The position numbers were made by a program, and so were the translations under genes. The notes beneath the pieces were generated by a model, which worked only from the letters and a program-made list of their open reading frames with translations, was not told where the DNA came from and searched no databases. Source: Herpetosiphon gulosus (GTDB lineage Bacteria; Chloroflexota; Chloroflexia; Chloroflexales; Herpetosiphonaceae). From it: DNA of 64,000 nucleotides. Of this stretch, positions 16,522 to 25,860 are shown one piece after another. The DNA lies in assembly GCF_039545135.1 (NCBI RefSeq), contig NZ_BAABRU010000015.1, positions 79,576 through 143,575 on the forward strand, read 5' to 3'. Each line of letters starts with the position of its first letter. The stretch's first letter is position 1.

Positions 16522-17166
16522 CTAATGTGCGGCGAGTTGGGCAAGGCTTTGCTCGATCTCCTGCCGTGGCAAGCCCAATTGCTCAAGGCTTGCATCGCTG
16601 CGAGTGAGCAATTGATGATACCACGCCTGAGCATCGCTGCATGCGGCTTCAGCAAATTCGGTCGCCTCAAGCCACTGCCAGAGATGATCCTCGGCATTAG
16701 GATAATCGCCCACTGCTGCATAGACGCGCCAAGCATCGTCGAGAGTTGCAGGCTCTAGCTCGTAATTGCTCAATTCGTACAGCCCAGCCTTAGCCGCCTC
16801 GCGCACTTCGGGCGGAATTTGCTGATTTGAACGCACCAAGGCTCCATACAGCATCAAGGCTCGATCAAAGCGACGATAGGCTTCGTCGATCATGCCTTGT
16901 TCTTGGAAACACTGGCCTTCAGCAACATGCAAGGCTGCCAGCACCGCACACCGATCAAGATCAATTGTGCCCTCGAATTGAACTAACTTGAGCAAATCTT
17001 CATCGGGCAACAAATCAACAAAGTGGCTATGGGTATCGAATAAATCGCGATAGGCCGTGTTGATTGCCGCTTGAGCCTCTTCGACCGAACCAGCCTCGCG
17101 CAAATGCACAATCTTGCGCCAAACAAGGCCAAATTGCTCGATCAAGCGTAAAATGTAATCTCGCAT
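16522..17166 (-). CDS. DUF6483 family protein, 214 aa
   Basis: An all-helical protein starting MRDYILRLIEQFGLVWRKIV, which I recognise as the DUF6483 type found in Chloroflexota and Firmicutes. The middle (AALHVAEGQCFQEQGMIDEAYRRFDRALMLYGAL) reads as a tetratricopeptide-like pair of helices, and WRVYAAVGDYPNAEDHLWQWL as another. Function unknown; a protein-protein interaction role fits. GAGGAG sits just before the ATG. A terminator separates it from the upstream gene, so it may have its own promoter. Confidence 0.7.
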   Translation of the reverse strand: MRDYILRLIEQFGLVWRKIVHLREAGSVEEAQAAINTAYRDLFDTHSHFVDLLPDEDLLKLVQFEGTIDLDRCAVLAALHVAEGQCFQEQGMIDEAYRRFDRALMLYGALVRSNQQIPPEVREAAKAGLYELSNYELEPATLDDAWRVYAAVGDYPNAEDHLWQWLEATEFAEAACSDAQAWYHQLLTRSDASLEQLGLPRQEIEQSLAQLAAH

Positions 17167-17174
17167 AGCTCCTC

Positions 17175-17213
17175 AAAAAAGAGCGCAGCCTGTGGTTGCC
17201 CATACACTGCGCC
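17175..17213 (-). terminator. Intrinsic terminator after the thioredoxin-domain gene
   Basis: On the minus strand GCGCAG...CTGCGC (arms 17207-17212 and 17183-17188), with partial inner pairing, is followed by six T residues (17175-17180). It lies directly after the stop of the gene at 17220. Confidence 0.7.
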
Positions 17214-17219
17214 AACAAC

Positions 17220-19265
17220 TTAGCCTAATTGGTTGATCAACTGGTTGGGATCGTTGGTTGGCAATTTGCAAGCCCGCCGCACACAGACATAGGCCGTGGC
17301 TTGCTGGTTGAGCAATGGTCGTTCAGCCAACAACGGAATCAACTGCTGAGCCGCTTGATCATCTGGCCGACAGGCAGCCACGACTTTGTTGGGTTGATAG
17401 TTGCGATAGGTCGCTTGCAACAACGCTTTGAACGCAGGATCAGCGGGATCGCCAATTAGAGCAACTTCGCGTGGTTCAGCAAGCGCAAAATCGGCGGCAG
17501 CCAACAAACGCCCAAACGCCCCAGGCAGTTGCAACAATGCACCACTCAAATTCGCCAGCACGGTTTCGGCGTATTGGCGATATTCGTAGCGATCAAGCAG
17601 GGTGGCCAAACGCAGCAACACATCAACCGCCACCGAATTTCCGGCAGGCGTAGCATTGTCGTAAAGGTCGCGAGGTCGCGTGATCAACTGCTCATGATCG
17701 CTGGCCGTGTCGAAAAAGCTGCGCTGTTGTGCATCCCAGAAGCGCTCAGTCATGCTTTCGGCCAATTCAATCGCCACTTGCAGCCAGCGCAGATCAAAGG
17801 TTGCCTCGTACAAGGCCAGCATGCCATCGGCAACACAGGCATAATCTTCGAGGTAGCCCTTGAATTTAGCCTGACCATCTTTGTATGAACGATACAGTTG
17901 GCCATTTTGATAGAGCTTGCTGGTAATAAATTCAGCGTTGCGAATCGCCGCAGCGCGATAATCGGCATTATCGAGCACATTGGCGGCAAAGGCCAAACTG
18001 CGCAGCATCATGCCATTCCACGAAGCCAAAATCTTTTCATCGCGGCCTGGGCGAATGCGCGTATTGCGCTGAGCCAAGAGCGTGGCACGAATTGCGGCGA
18101 TGCGCTGGGCCAAATCTGCCTCGCTAATGCTCAACTCTTTGGCAACCACGCTAGGATCTTGGGGCACATACAAAATTGTATGACCCTCAAAATTGCCTTC
18201 GGGCTGAATATTCCAATACAACTGAGCGAGAGCTGCATCCTCAGGGCTGAGCAATTGCTGAATTTCAGCTACGCTCCAAACATAAAATTTGCCCTCTTCG
18301 CCTTCGCTATCAGCATCTTCCGCAGCATAAAAACCGCCATCAGGGCTAGTCATATCGCGCAAAATGTAGTTGATGCTTTCTTCAGCAATTCGCCGATAAA
18401 ACGGCTCATGGGTGGCTTGGTAGGTTTCGAGATAGAGCTGGCTGAGCAAGGCATTATCGTAGAGCATTTTCTCGAAGTGCGGCACGAGCCACTGAGCGTC
18501 GACCGAATAGCGGGCAAAGCCACCGCCAAGCTGATCGTACATGCCGCCGTTGGCCATTGCTTGCAAGGTTTGGGTCACTTGATTGAGCGCATCTTGATCG
18601 TCGCTGCGCAGCCAAGTTCGCAGTACCATGCCAAAAATCAAGGCTTGCGGGAATTTCGGCGCACCGCCGTAGCCACCAAAACGCGAATCGAATTGGCTCA
18701 TTTGGCGTTGAGCCGCCACATTCAATTGGCTTTTGCTCAATTTCACTTGCTCAAGATCGAAGCTCAAAATATCTTCTAAATGCTCACGCATCTGCTCGGC
18801 GCTTTGAAACACCTCTTCGCGACGGTCGCGATAGGCTTCGGCCACGCCATGTAGCACCTGTTGAAACGAAGGCATATTGTGGCGCGGCTCTGGGGGAAAG
18901 TAGGTTCCACCATAAAACGGTGCACCATCAGGGGTTAAAAAGACCGTCATTGGCCAGCCGCCGTGGCGGGTCATCGCTTGCACAGCGGCCATATACAACG
19001 AATCAATATCAGGCCGTTCTTCGCGATCAACCTTGATATTGATAAATAATTCGTTCATGACGGCAGCAGTCGCTGGATCTTCAAACGATTCATGGGCCAT
19101 AACGTGACACCAATGGCAAGCGCTATAGCCAACACTTAATAAAATTGGTTTATCATCTTGTTTGGCACGTTGCAAGGCCTCTTCACCCCAAGCATACCAA
19201 TCGACAGGGTTTTCGGCGTGTTGCAACAAGTAAGGGCTAGTTTCATGAATTAAACGATTTGCCAT
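17220..19265 (-). CDS. Thioredoxin-domain protein, YyaL/SPATA20 (DUF255) family, 681 aa
   Basis: The N-terminal 165 residues form the DUF255 thioredoxin-like domain: [29 protein letters not shown], then [22 protein letters not shown] with the CxxC redox pair, then [15 protein letters not shown] and [13 protein letters not shown]. The rest is an (alpha/alpha)6-barrel resembling N-acylglucosamine epimerase folds ([28 protein letters not shown]). Length is typical (about 680 aa). Its biochemical role is not established. The ATG is well supported by the conserved N-terminus. Confidence 0.9.
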   Translation of the reverse strand: MANRLIHETSPYLLQHAENPVDWYAWGEEALQRAKQDDKPILLSVGYSACHWCHVMAHESFEDPATAAVMNELFINIKVDREERPDIDSLYMAAVQAMTRHGGWPMTVFLTPDGAPFYGGTYFPPEPRHNMPSFQQVLHGVAEAYRDRREEVFQSAEQMREHLEDILSFDLEQVKLSKSQLNVAAQRQMSQFDSRFGGYGGAPKFPQALIFGMVLRTWLRSDDQDALNQVTQTLQAMANGGMYDQLGGGFARYSVDAQWLVPHFEKMLYDNALLSQLYLETYQATHEPFYRRIAEESINYILRDMTSPDGGFYAAEDADSEGEEGKFYVWSVAEIQQLLSPEDAALAQLYWNIQPEGNFEGHTILYVPQDPSVVAKELSISEADLAQRIAAIRATLLAQRNTRIRPGRDEKILASWNGMMLRSLAFAANVLDNADYRAAAIRNAEFITSKLYQNGQLYRSYKDGQAKFKGYLEDYACVADGMLALYEATFDLRWLQVAIELAESMTERFWDAQQRSFFDTASDHEQLITRPRDLYDNATPAGNSVAVDVLLRLATLLDRYEYRQYAETVLANLSGALLQLPGAFGRLLAAADFALAEPREVALIGDPADPAFKALLQATYRNYQPNKVVAACRPDDQAAQQLIPLLAERPLLNQQATAYVCVRRACKLPTNDPNQLINQLG

Positions 19266-19339
19266 AGCGGCTCCTTAACTAATCTACCAGTAGTATATAG
19301 CAGGTCGTGGTGCGAGGAGATTAATGGAATACTAACTTT

Positions 19340-19525
19340 TTGCGCTCCTTCACCCCCTAGCTCCTACTTAATGAAGATAGATTTTAAGAAATTAAGACCA
19401 TACCCTCACCCCCGCCCCCTCTCCCACTGCGGCGGGCGAGGGGAGTTCCAAGTTTCATGATCGAGGGATTCCCCCTCGCTCGCTTGGCGGGAGAGGGGGC
19501 TAGGGGGTGAGGGTTTAGTCTAATA
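19340..19525. repeat. GC-rich palindromic intergenic repeat
   Basis: Contains CACCCCCTAGCTCCTACTT (about 19352), CCCTCACCCCCGCCCCCTCT (about 19414), and the inverse GGGAGAGGGGGCTAGGGGGT (19489-19508). Same family as the element at 15088. Confidence 0.7.
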
Positions 19526-19554
19526 GATTTATGATAGTTGATGGAGCACTATAT

Positions 19555-20316
19555 ATGGACGAAAACGCCTTACCCGACCCAATGTTGCTAACGTGGATGG
19601 GCAGTTATACTCATGCCGATTTGCAGCATGTGACCCGTGCCACTCAATTGCTGCATCATTTAGCCCCATTTCGCGATTTGAGCGAGGCAGCAGTGATTGG
19701 GCGCTGGTTCACATGGCTCTTGATGCTGGAACATCACACATTAACCTATCTCGATTTGAATATTGAGCAAGCCCAGCGCTATTGGCGTGGATTACGGGCG
19801 GTCGCCGAAAATCGTTCTGCCGCCACATCGCCACTGGGCCAAGCCTTGGGCGATTTTGTGGGCAATTTGCCACGCCTACCTGCCTTCAGTAGCAGCGATT
19901 TAATGCTCGTCAGTTTGGCAATTGGCCATACGCTCGATGGTTTGGCATGGCGTTATAGTTGGCAACGCCAAAATAGCGAGCCAGCCGCCAGCTCGTTGTT
20001 AGATGCGATGGGGCGTTCGAGTGGCATGTATACTGCGTTGACCTTGCTCAGTGGCTTGCGCGGTTGGCGTTTATCTGAGGTATTGCTGCAGCATCCGGCG
20101 CGGCGTTGTATTAAAGTGGTCGAGGCGGTTGCAGGCACGTTGCGCCTCCAACCAACCTCGGCCTTACCCGATAATTTGTGGCAAGCACTGGAGCAAGCCT
20201 TCAATCCGCTTGAAACGCGCTGGGCCGATTATCGTCAAACCAGCGGTCTACTATTGCAGCGCTACCAAACATGGCTCGCCAGCGAACAACCTATTGCCGA
20301 CGCAAACGCTGAGTGA
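19555..20316 (+). CDS. Hypothetical helical protein, 253 aa
   Basis: No family recognised. The protein is mostly alpha-helical with many Leu, Ala and Trp residues (LTWMGSYTHADLQHVTRATQLLHHLAPFRDL, and TALTLLSGLRGWRLSEVLLQ). No membrane helix or signal is clear. The ATG at 19555 is preferred to one eight codons upstream because GGAG lies eight bases before it. The 3' end overlaps the convergent nadK gene by 26 bases. A four-helix scaffold or interaction domain is possible, but I assign no function. Confidence 0.6.
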   Translation: MDENALPDPMLLTWMGSYTHADLQHVTRATQLLHHLAPFRDLSEAAVIGRWFTWLLMLEHHTLTYLDLNIEQAQRYWRGLRAVAENRSAATSPLGQALGDFVGNLPRLPAFSSSDLMLVSLAIGHTLDGLAWRYSWQRQNSEPAASSLLDAMGRSSGMYTALTLLSGLRGWRLSEVLLQHPARRCIKVVEAVAGTLRLQPTSALPDNLWQALEQAFNPLETRWADYRQTSGLLLQRYQTWLASEQPIADANAE

Positions 20317-21118
20317 GCGACTGATAAAAATGGGCTTGGGGATAAACATGGGCAAAACGGCAAATCTCTTGAGCACGCGTGACCTCAATCAGATCATCAG
20401 GCTCAATTGGAAACGACCACTGCCCATCAAGGCTAATAATTGTCGGATGATGGCGGGCCAGCGTCCAACTAATTTTGGTATCTGGCGGTAGCACGAGGGC
20501 TGGCAAACTGGTTAAGTGGCCAGCCACCGTCACCAACAATAACGAATCGGAGCGCGGGTCGAGCACTGGGCCGCCTGCCGCCAAGGCATAGGCAGTTGAG
20601 CCAGTTGCGGTTGAAACCAAAACCCCATCAGCCCGATAGCTCGTCAGTGGCATATCATCGATGGCAACCGAAACATGGACTACTCGTGCGACATCACGCC
20701 GCGACAGCAACACCTCGTTCAAAGCCAGATCATTAAAAATCTCTTGGCCTTGGCGTAGAACTCGTGCTCGGACCAACGTGCGCTGATCGTACCAACCACC
20801 GCTGTTAAGCAACACCTCTAAGCCTTCATAGACCGATTCTTCAGTAACTTCGGCCATAAAACTCAGGTGGCCCATCGCCACCCCCAAAATCGGCATATTA
20901 TGGGTGATGCCAATTCGGGCGGCGCGGAGTACCGTGCCATCGCCACCAAGCGCCAACATCAATTGGCATGGCGCGACCAGATCTGGCTCATCGCGGGCAC
21001 TTTGCGATGTGCCTAGCCACACACTTAACCCTCGTTCGCCCAACCAAGCCGCAATTCGTTCCCCTGCTTGGGCTGTTGCAGGCGCAAGCGGATTATACAA
21101 AACGCCAATTGTGTGCAT
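20291..21118 (-). CDS. nadK: NAD kinase
   Basis: 275 residues. It starts MHTIGVLYNPLAPATAQAG and has LMLALGGDGTVLRAARI, the GGDGT motif of NAD kinases. ILGVAMGHLSFMAEV, LNEVLLSRRDVARV and YRADGVLVSTATGSTAYALAAGGPVLDP are the substrate-site segments. It makes NADP from NAD and ATP. AGGAGG sits just before the chosen ATG (21118); a longer reading from 21154 lacks a ribosome site. The last 26 bases overlap the convergent hypothetical gene. Confidence 0.92.
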   Translation of the reverse strand: MHTIGVLYNPLAPATAQAGERIAAWLGERGLSVWLGTSQSARDEPDLVAPCQLMLALGGDGTVLRAARIGITHNMPILGVAMGHLSFMAEVTEESVYEGLEVLLNSGGWYDQRTLVRARVLRQGQEIFNDLALNEVLLSRRDVARVVHVSVAIDDMPLTSYRADGVLVSTATGSTAYALAAGGPVLDPRSDSLLLVTVAGHLTSLPALVLPPDTKISWTLARHHPTIISLDGQWSFPIEPDDLIEVTRAQEICRFAHVYPQAHFYQSLTQRLRRQ

Positions 21119-21188
21119 AGCGCCTCCTGTGGTGGCCATTCTGCGCTGCATCATAACACACTCACCGAGCGCTGTCCTACGCTGCTAG

Positions 21189-22196
21189 CTATTTAGCTTG
21201 ATGGCTGATTACCCATTCAACTGCTCCAATCACCAACTCTGGTTGGTCGAGATGGATGTAATGTCCACTAGTTTCAGCTATCTGATGTTGGCTGTTGCTC
21301 GAAAGCTGAGCTAATTCCTGCTGCAAGCTATCCCACGTCTGTTCAAATTCCGCTGGCATGGTGTTATCAGCAATCCCACGGGTTAACACCACCAACGGAA
21401 GATCCTTAAGTGATTGCGGAGCTTGAGCTTGATTCAGATCTTTGGTTATCGCTGCTAAGGCCGCATCCATCGCGCTACAGGTGCTGGTTTGGTATAGGCT
21501 AGCAGCAATCGAGGCTTGGGCTGGTTGCGGCAATTTGGCATAGGTCGTTTGTGATTGCTCAAACAGCTTTGTCAGCCGAATAATCCCAAATGGAGCCAAC
21601 GCATCACAGGCTTGCATCGACTGACGCATAACTGCAAATGGGTCTTCATCAAGCTGTGATTGACGTTGGCGTTGTTGTTCATGCGATGAATCGACCAGCA
21701 CCAATCCAACAACTTGTTCAGGGTAGCGCTGGGCATATTCGCGCACATACACCCCCCCAGCCGAATGGCCAACCAATACATATGGTGCTGGTACGTTGGC
21801 GTGATTCAGCAGTTCATGCAAAGTTTCGGCAATCGAAGCCCGATCAGCCTTGTCGGCCACAGCTGCGCTCCAGCCCATGCCAACCCGATCGTAGGCACAC
21901 ACTCGATATTGTTCAGCTAAGGCTGGTTGGACTAAGCCCCAAACATCAGCACCATCGCCTAAGCCAGATTCAAGCACGATCGTTGGGCTGCCACTGCCCA
22001 TACAAATTAGCCGCATCGCATGGCCATTGACCATAATTTGCTGCTCAGCTGGCAAAAATCGTTGGCGATCACGCTGGCTGGCCCAGCGCTGAAACGCCCA
22101 GCCGCCGATCAACAAGCCAATCATCAACAGACCAATCCAACCGAGCCAGCGCCCAATGCGTCGCAAGAGCGAACGTTTTTGTGGTTTTATCTTCAT
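21189..22196 (-). CDS. Membrane-anchored alpha/beta hydrolase, 335 aa
   Basis: The N-terminus is basic (MKIKPQKRSLLRRIGRW) with one membrane helix (LGWIGLLMIGLLIGGWAF), giving a likely type II anchor and an exported catalytic domain. The hydrolase core has the nucleophile elbow GHSAGG, an upstream LESGLGDGADVWG oxyanion-loop region, LVDSSHEQ, and a C-terminal histidine in ETSGHYIHLDQP. Candidate triad: Ser of GHSAGG, an Asp before the C-terminal part, and His of SGHYIH. Substrate unknown. The ATG at 22196 follows AAGGAA; an upstream ATG is less supported. Confidence 0.85.
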   Translation of the reverse strand: MKIKPQKRSLLRRIGRWLGWIGLLMIGLLIGGWAFQRWASQRDRQRFLPAEQQIMVNGHAMRLICMGSGSPTIVLESGLGDGADVWGLVQPALAEQYRVCAYDRVGMGWSAAVADKADRASIAETLHELLNHANVPAPYVLVGHSAGGVYVREYAQRYPEQVVGLVLVDSSHEQQRQRQSQLDEDPFAVMRQSMQACDALAPFGIIRLTKLFEQSQTTYAKLPQPAQASIAASLYQTSTCSAMDAALAAITKDLNQAQAPQSLKDLPLVVLTRGIADNTMPAEFEQTWDSLQQELAQLSSNSQHQIAETSGHYIHLDQPELVIGAVEWVISHQAK

Positions 22197-22345
22197 GATT
22201 ATTCCTTGGCTAACGATAGAGGTCAACTATAGCCAAGAAATACCCAAACCACAGGGTTAATCAGGGTGAAATCGACTCAGCAATTAGAGCTATAGCCGCA
22301 TCGATCTTCAGGCCGCTGAGTATCTATAATTCGATCGCATAACCC

Positions 22346-22376
22346 CAAAAAGCCCTTCATAAATGAATGAAGGGCT
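22346..22376 (-). terminator. Intrinsic terminator downstream of the TPR-protein gene
   Basis: Stem AGCCCTTCAT / ATGAAGGGCT with a six-base loop. On the minus strand it is followed by TTTTTGGGG (22347-22351). Confidence 0.75.
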
Positions 22377-22404
22377 CAACGATAAAAGTTTATGAGATTC
22401 TACG

Positions 22405-22460
22405 ATAGGTGGTTCCCCCCTCGCCGCGCGTGCGGGAGAGGGGGCTAGGGGGTGAGGGCA
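22405..22460. repeat. GC-rich intergenic repeat, short copy
   Basis: A half-element: CCCCCCTCGCCGCGCGTGCG followed by GGGAGAGGGGGCTAGGGGGT and GAGGG. Matches the right arms of the copies at 15380 and 19489. Confidence 0.6.
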
Positions 22461-22531
22461 TGCTAATCGACAGTCAATTCCATTCCATCATTGTTAAACC
22501 CTACCCTTGAAAGGTTAGACAGTGAGCCGAA

Positions 22532-23359
22532 CTAACTACCTAATTCATCGTCATCGTCGCCATCGTCGCTATCGACATCATCGAGGCTCATTTCGTCGAG
22601 ATCTTCTTCCTCTTCCTCGCCCATTTCATCAACTTCATCATCGTCATCGCCATCGAAATCGTAGCGCAACGAATAATCGCGAACGTATGGCCGGAAGGCT
22701 CCCATATCGCCGCTGAGCTTGCCAGGGAACGAAATTTTGGTGCGTTGTGATGGGTGTTGGAAGGTTTCGCGAATCACAATCCGCACTTGACCATTTTCGA
22801 TATGCGCGATGGCTGCGGCATATTTGTTGCCACCATCGATCAATTCAGCTAAGCGTTGAGCAAGTTTTGGCTCAATCCGCCCAATTAAAATCCCATCGCT
22901 GGTGTAGGCATTCAACAAGCGGCCTTCGTGGCGCAACTCAACGATCTCGCCGCTACCTAATTGACTTACCAAACCTGGATTAGCGAGATTCGTCAGCGTG
23001 GTAATGCCGGTTTTGCCAGTTTCGCTGACAAACAAGCGCAAATCGACCAATTCGCGGCTGCGTTGATTGGTTTTGCCTTCGCTGCTCAATAATGGAGTCA
23101 GCTTATCGATATTGCGACGGGCAATAATATTGCTTGGGGCAAGTTTTAAGGTCTTTTGATAGGTTTCAAGCGCTTCAGCATAACGATTTACTTCTTGCAA
23201 AGCCTTGCCTAAACGATTATAGGTTTCAGGATCTTCAGCAAGTTCAATAGCTTTACGATTCAATTCAATTGCCGATTCCCACTGATTATTAGCAGCTTCA
23301 CTAATCGCTTGATCGATTAAACGATTACGAATGCGCATCTTATCATCTTGCTTGGACAC
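22532..23359 (-). CDS. TPR protein with very acidic C-terminal tail, 275 aa
   Basis: Residues about 15-85 hold two tetratricopeptide-like units (NNQWESAIELNRKAIELAEDPETYNRLGKALQ, then NRYAEALETYQKTLKLAPSN). The middle is a beta-rich segment with VSQLGSGEIVELRHEGRLLNAYTSDGILIGRIE. The tail is almost all Asp/Glu, broken by Met, Ser and Leu (MGEEEEEDLDEMSLDDVDSD and on). The GTG start at 23359 has TGGAGGAA at good spacing. The acidic tail could bind basic proteins or metal. Similar TPR-plus-acidic proteins occur in Chloroflexota without known function. Confidence 0.7.
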   Translation of the reverse strand: MSKQDDKMRIRNRLIDQAISEAANNQWESAIELNRKAIELAEDPETYNRLGKALQEVNRYAEALETYQKTLKLAPSNIIARRNIDKLTPLLSSEGKTNQRSRELVDLRLFVSETGKTGITTLTNLANPGLVSQLGSGEIVELRHEGRLLNAYTSDGILIGRIEPKLAQRLAELIDGGNKYAAAIAHIENGQVRIVIRETFQHPSQRTKISFPGKLSGDMGAFRPYVRDYSLRYDFDGDDDDEVDEMGEEEEEDLDEMSLDDVDSDDGDDDDELGS

Positions 23360-23443
23360 TGAGTTCCTCCAGGCTTTAATCACACAGAACGGACGCAGTT
23401 CACACCGCATCCGCTCAAACCAATCCTAAAAACCATCGATTTA

Positions 23444-24382
23444 CTAAACGTCGAACTTCAAGGCCACAATCAGGCCGATAAATCCAATAAAGTTATTGAT
23501 CGAGTGCGCCAAAACTGCACTCCATAGATTGTTGGTGTAGTGGTAAACCAAGGCCAAAATCGCCCCACCAAGAAAAATCGGAATCAAGAGGGCAATATAA
23601 CCAGTCGTAACTCCAAAGGCATGCGGCAGGGCAAATAGAATGCCACTGAGCACAACCCCCCAGGTAACCCCAAGTTTTTGGCGGATCGCCCGAAAAGCGT
23701 AGCCGCGAAAAAAGACTTCCTCTAAAAATGGCCCAATAATCACTACAAACAAACCAAATAAGCCAATTTGTAGATTACTAGCCTCTTTAAAAGGGCCGAT
23801 CAACTGTGCTTGTTGATCAGGGCTGCTATCTAAAGCTTTGCTAATCACCCCTGAAATAAAGTTGGTCACTAAGAAACTGATGCCTGCAATAAAGCCAAAC
23901 CCTAAAGCAACCCCCAGTTTTTTGCGATTCAGGCCAAACCATGCTAGGGGCAACTTGCGCAAAATATTGACCCGCAAGATGCTGGCTAAAGTAAAACCTA
24001 AGCCCAAGGTTGGAGCATTGAGCAAAATAAAGGTTGGGTCATTCAATAAGCCTTGGATTTGCTCCAAATCGCTTAATCCATTGGCCAGCATGTAAGCAAC
24101 CATGATGATCACTTGCAACAGGACTGCCAGCAAAAAACCAAAAATCAAATCTGGCAATACCCAGTAGGCCATTGGCGTGCGACTGTTGCCTTCCTCTGAG
24201 CCTGGAACTGCCGCACCAGTTGACGGCACCTGATAGCCATAATCTGCTGGATACCAACCAGGTTGAGCCATGGGTTGTTGCGGCTGCATAGGCGGAGCAA
24301 CTGGCGGTTGCGGTACGCCACCAAGCGCCTTCAACACAGCATCGTTGCGTTCACGTTGGGGATCATCGTTGCCATAACTCAT
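23444..24382 (-). CDS. CPBP family intramembrane glutamic protease, 312 aa
   Basis: The first 75 residues are cytoplasmic and rich in Pro and Gln (PQPPVAPPMQPQQPMAQPGW). About eight membrane helices follow. The CPBP (Abi/Rce1) motifs are complete: GPFLEEVFFRGYAF (EExxxR), SGILFALPHAFG (FxxxH) and AVLAHSINNFIGF (HxxxN). Family members cleave peptides within the membrane, often in bacteriocin maturation or self-immunity. Its ATG is one base after the miaB stop, so it is translationally coupled to miaB. Confidence 0.88.
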   Translation of the reverse strand: MSYGNDDPQRERNDAVLKALGGVPQPPVAPPMQPQQPMAQPGWYPADYGYQVPSTGAAVPGSEEGNSRTPMAYWVLPDLIFGFLLAVLLQVIIMVAYMLANGLSDLEQIQGLLNDPTFILLNAPTLGLGFTLASILRVNILRKLPLAWFGLNRKKLGVALGFGFIAGISFLVTNFISGVISKALDSSPDQQAQLIGPFKEASNLQIGLFGLFVVIIGPFLEEVFFRGYAFRAIRQKLGVTWGVVLSGILFALPHAFGVTTGYIALLIPIFLGGAILALVYHYTNNLWSAVLAHSINNFIGFIGLIVALKFDV

Positions 24383-25699
24383 TTATGCACCTATTGCTAG
24401 CGTTTCGCCGATCAGATCGCCACCCAACCACCATGGGCGAGTTTCAGTGACGTGAATGTTGACCACTTTGCCATACCAATCGCCTGCGGCCTCAAAAAAG
24501 ACCAATTTGTTGTTGCGATCGCGGCCACGCCATTTGCCTTTGGTGAATTCCTCAACCAAAACTTCAACCTCGTGCCCCAAGCATGCTTCGTTGCGCTCGG
24601 TGGCAATCCGTTCTTGCAAGCGTTCAAGCGCAATTCGGCGATATTGCTTTTCGCCATGTTCAACTGCTAAGGCTGGGTCAAGCTCCATATCAGCAGCTTT
24701 GGTGCCTGGGCGCGAGGAGTAAGCGGCAATATGCACTTTATCAAACCGAATGTTTTCAACCATCTCCAAGGTGCGCTCAAACATTTCACGAGTTTCGCCC
24801 GGATGCCCAACAATAATATCGGTTGATAATGATACGTTTGGGATAATCTCGCGAATTCGTTCGATCAATTTGGTATATTTAGCCACGGTATAGCCGCGCT
24901 TCATCACTTTGAGCAATTGATCGTCGCCTGCCTGAATTGGCAAGTTAATATCAGGCATGATTTTGGGCAAGCGGGCAATCGTATGCAACAATTTTTCGCT
25001 CATAAAGGCTGGATGCGAGGTCAAAAAGCGTAAGCGAACTAAACCTGGGGTTTCATGCAAATATTCTAACAAATCGGCAAGGTCAGGTCGCCCAGGCAAA
25101 TCGTGGCCGTATGAATCGACAATTTGGCCCAGCAAGGTAATTTCTTTAGCACCACGGGCACAAATTCGCCGCACTTCTTCAGCAATTTCTTCCATTGGGC
25201 GCGAACGCTCTTTACCACGGCGCAATGGAATTACACAATAAGCACACGACATATTACAGCCATAATTAATTGGCACATGCACATTGACTGGCGGCACTTG
25301 CCAATCAGCCACGGGCAAGGCTGGTTCGTCAAGCTGGTAAATTGGGTTAGGCGCTAAGGCCAAGACCTCATCAACTGCCGATGGCGAAACAAAATGGTCA
25401 ACCATTGGCAACTTTTTCTTAAAGATCGATTGATTGTTTGGGCCGACCATACAGCCCCACAGCACAATTTTGGTATCGGGCCGCTCTCGTTTGATCCGTT
25501 GAATATCGGTAATTTTGCCGATAATCTTTTCTTCAGCATTGGCCCGCACTGAGCACGAATTTAATACAATAAAATCGGCATCTTCAGCTTGCTCAGCAGG
25601 AGTATAACCTACCCCTTGCAGCGCCGATTCAAGTCGCTCTGAATCAGAGACGTTCATTTGGCAGCCAACTGTCCATACAAAATAGCGATTTCGTTCCAT
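24383..25699 (-). CDS. miaB: tRNA-2-methylthio-N6-dimethylallyladenosine synthase
   Basis: 438 residues. The N-terminal UPF0004 domain has its three cluster cysteines in VGCQMN (Cys13), LNSCSVR (about 49) and LWGCMVG (about 83). The radical-SAM motif is NYGCNMSCAYCVIPLRRGKE. The C-terminal TRAM domain occupies the last 65 residues. MiaB adds a methylthio group to i6A37 of tRNA using two 4Fe-4S clusters. The gene is complete and followed without gap by the CPBP gene. Confidence 0.95.
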   Translation of the reverse strand: MERNRYFVWTVGCQMNVSDSERLESALQGVGYTPAEQAEDADFIVLNSCSVRANAEEKIIGKITDIQRIKRERPDTKIVLWGCMVGPNNQSIFKKKLPMVDHFVSPSAVDEVLALAPNPIYQLDEPALPVADWQVPPVNVHVPINYGCNMSCAYCVIPLRRGKERSRPMEEIAEEVRRICARGAKEITLLGQIVDSYGHDLPGRPDLADLLEYLHETPGLVRLRFLTSHPAFMSEKLLHTIARLPKIMPDINLPIQAGDDQLLKVMKRGYTVAKYTKLIERIREIIPNVSLSTDIIVGHPGETREMFERTLEMVENIRFDKVHIAAYSSRPGTKAADMELDPALAVEHGEKQYRRIALERLQERIATERNEACLGHEVEVLVEEFTKGKWRGRDRNNKLVFFEAAGDWYGKVVNIHVTETRPWWLGGDLIGETLAIGA

Positions 25700-25860
25700 A
25701 ACCCTACAACCTTTATGTCGTTAATAGCAAAAGTCGCAGCATTATAGCCTATCAAGCAGGCCATCGCAACCGTCGCAAGCGTGAGATCAAGCCAACCGCA
25801 CCAACTATTGGCGTGTTTGTATTGTGCCACGATTTTGCAACCAGACACCAAATTAAGATA

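Noticed and set aside
24383..25699. Plus-strand ORFs opposite miaB and other long genes
   Set aside because: They are shadow frames of well-supported genes with conserved motifs on the other strand.
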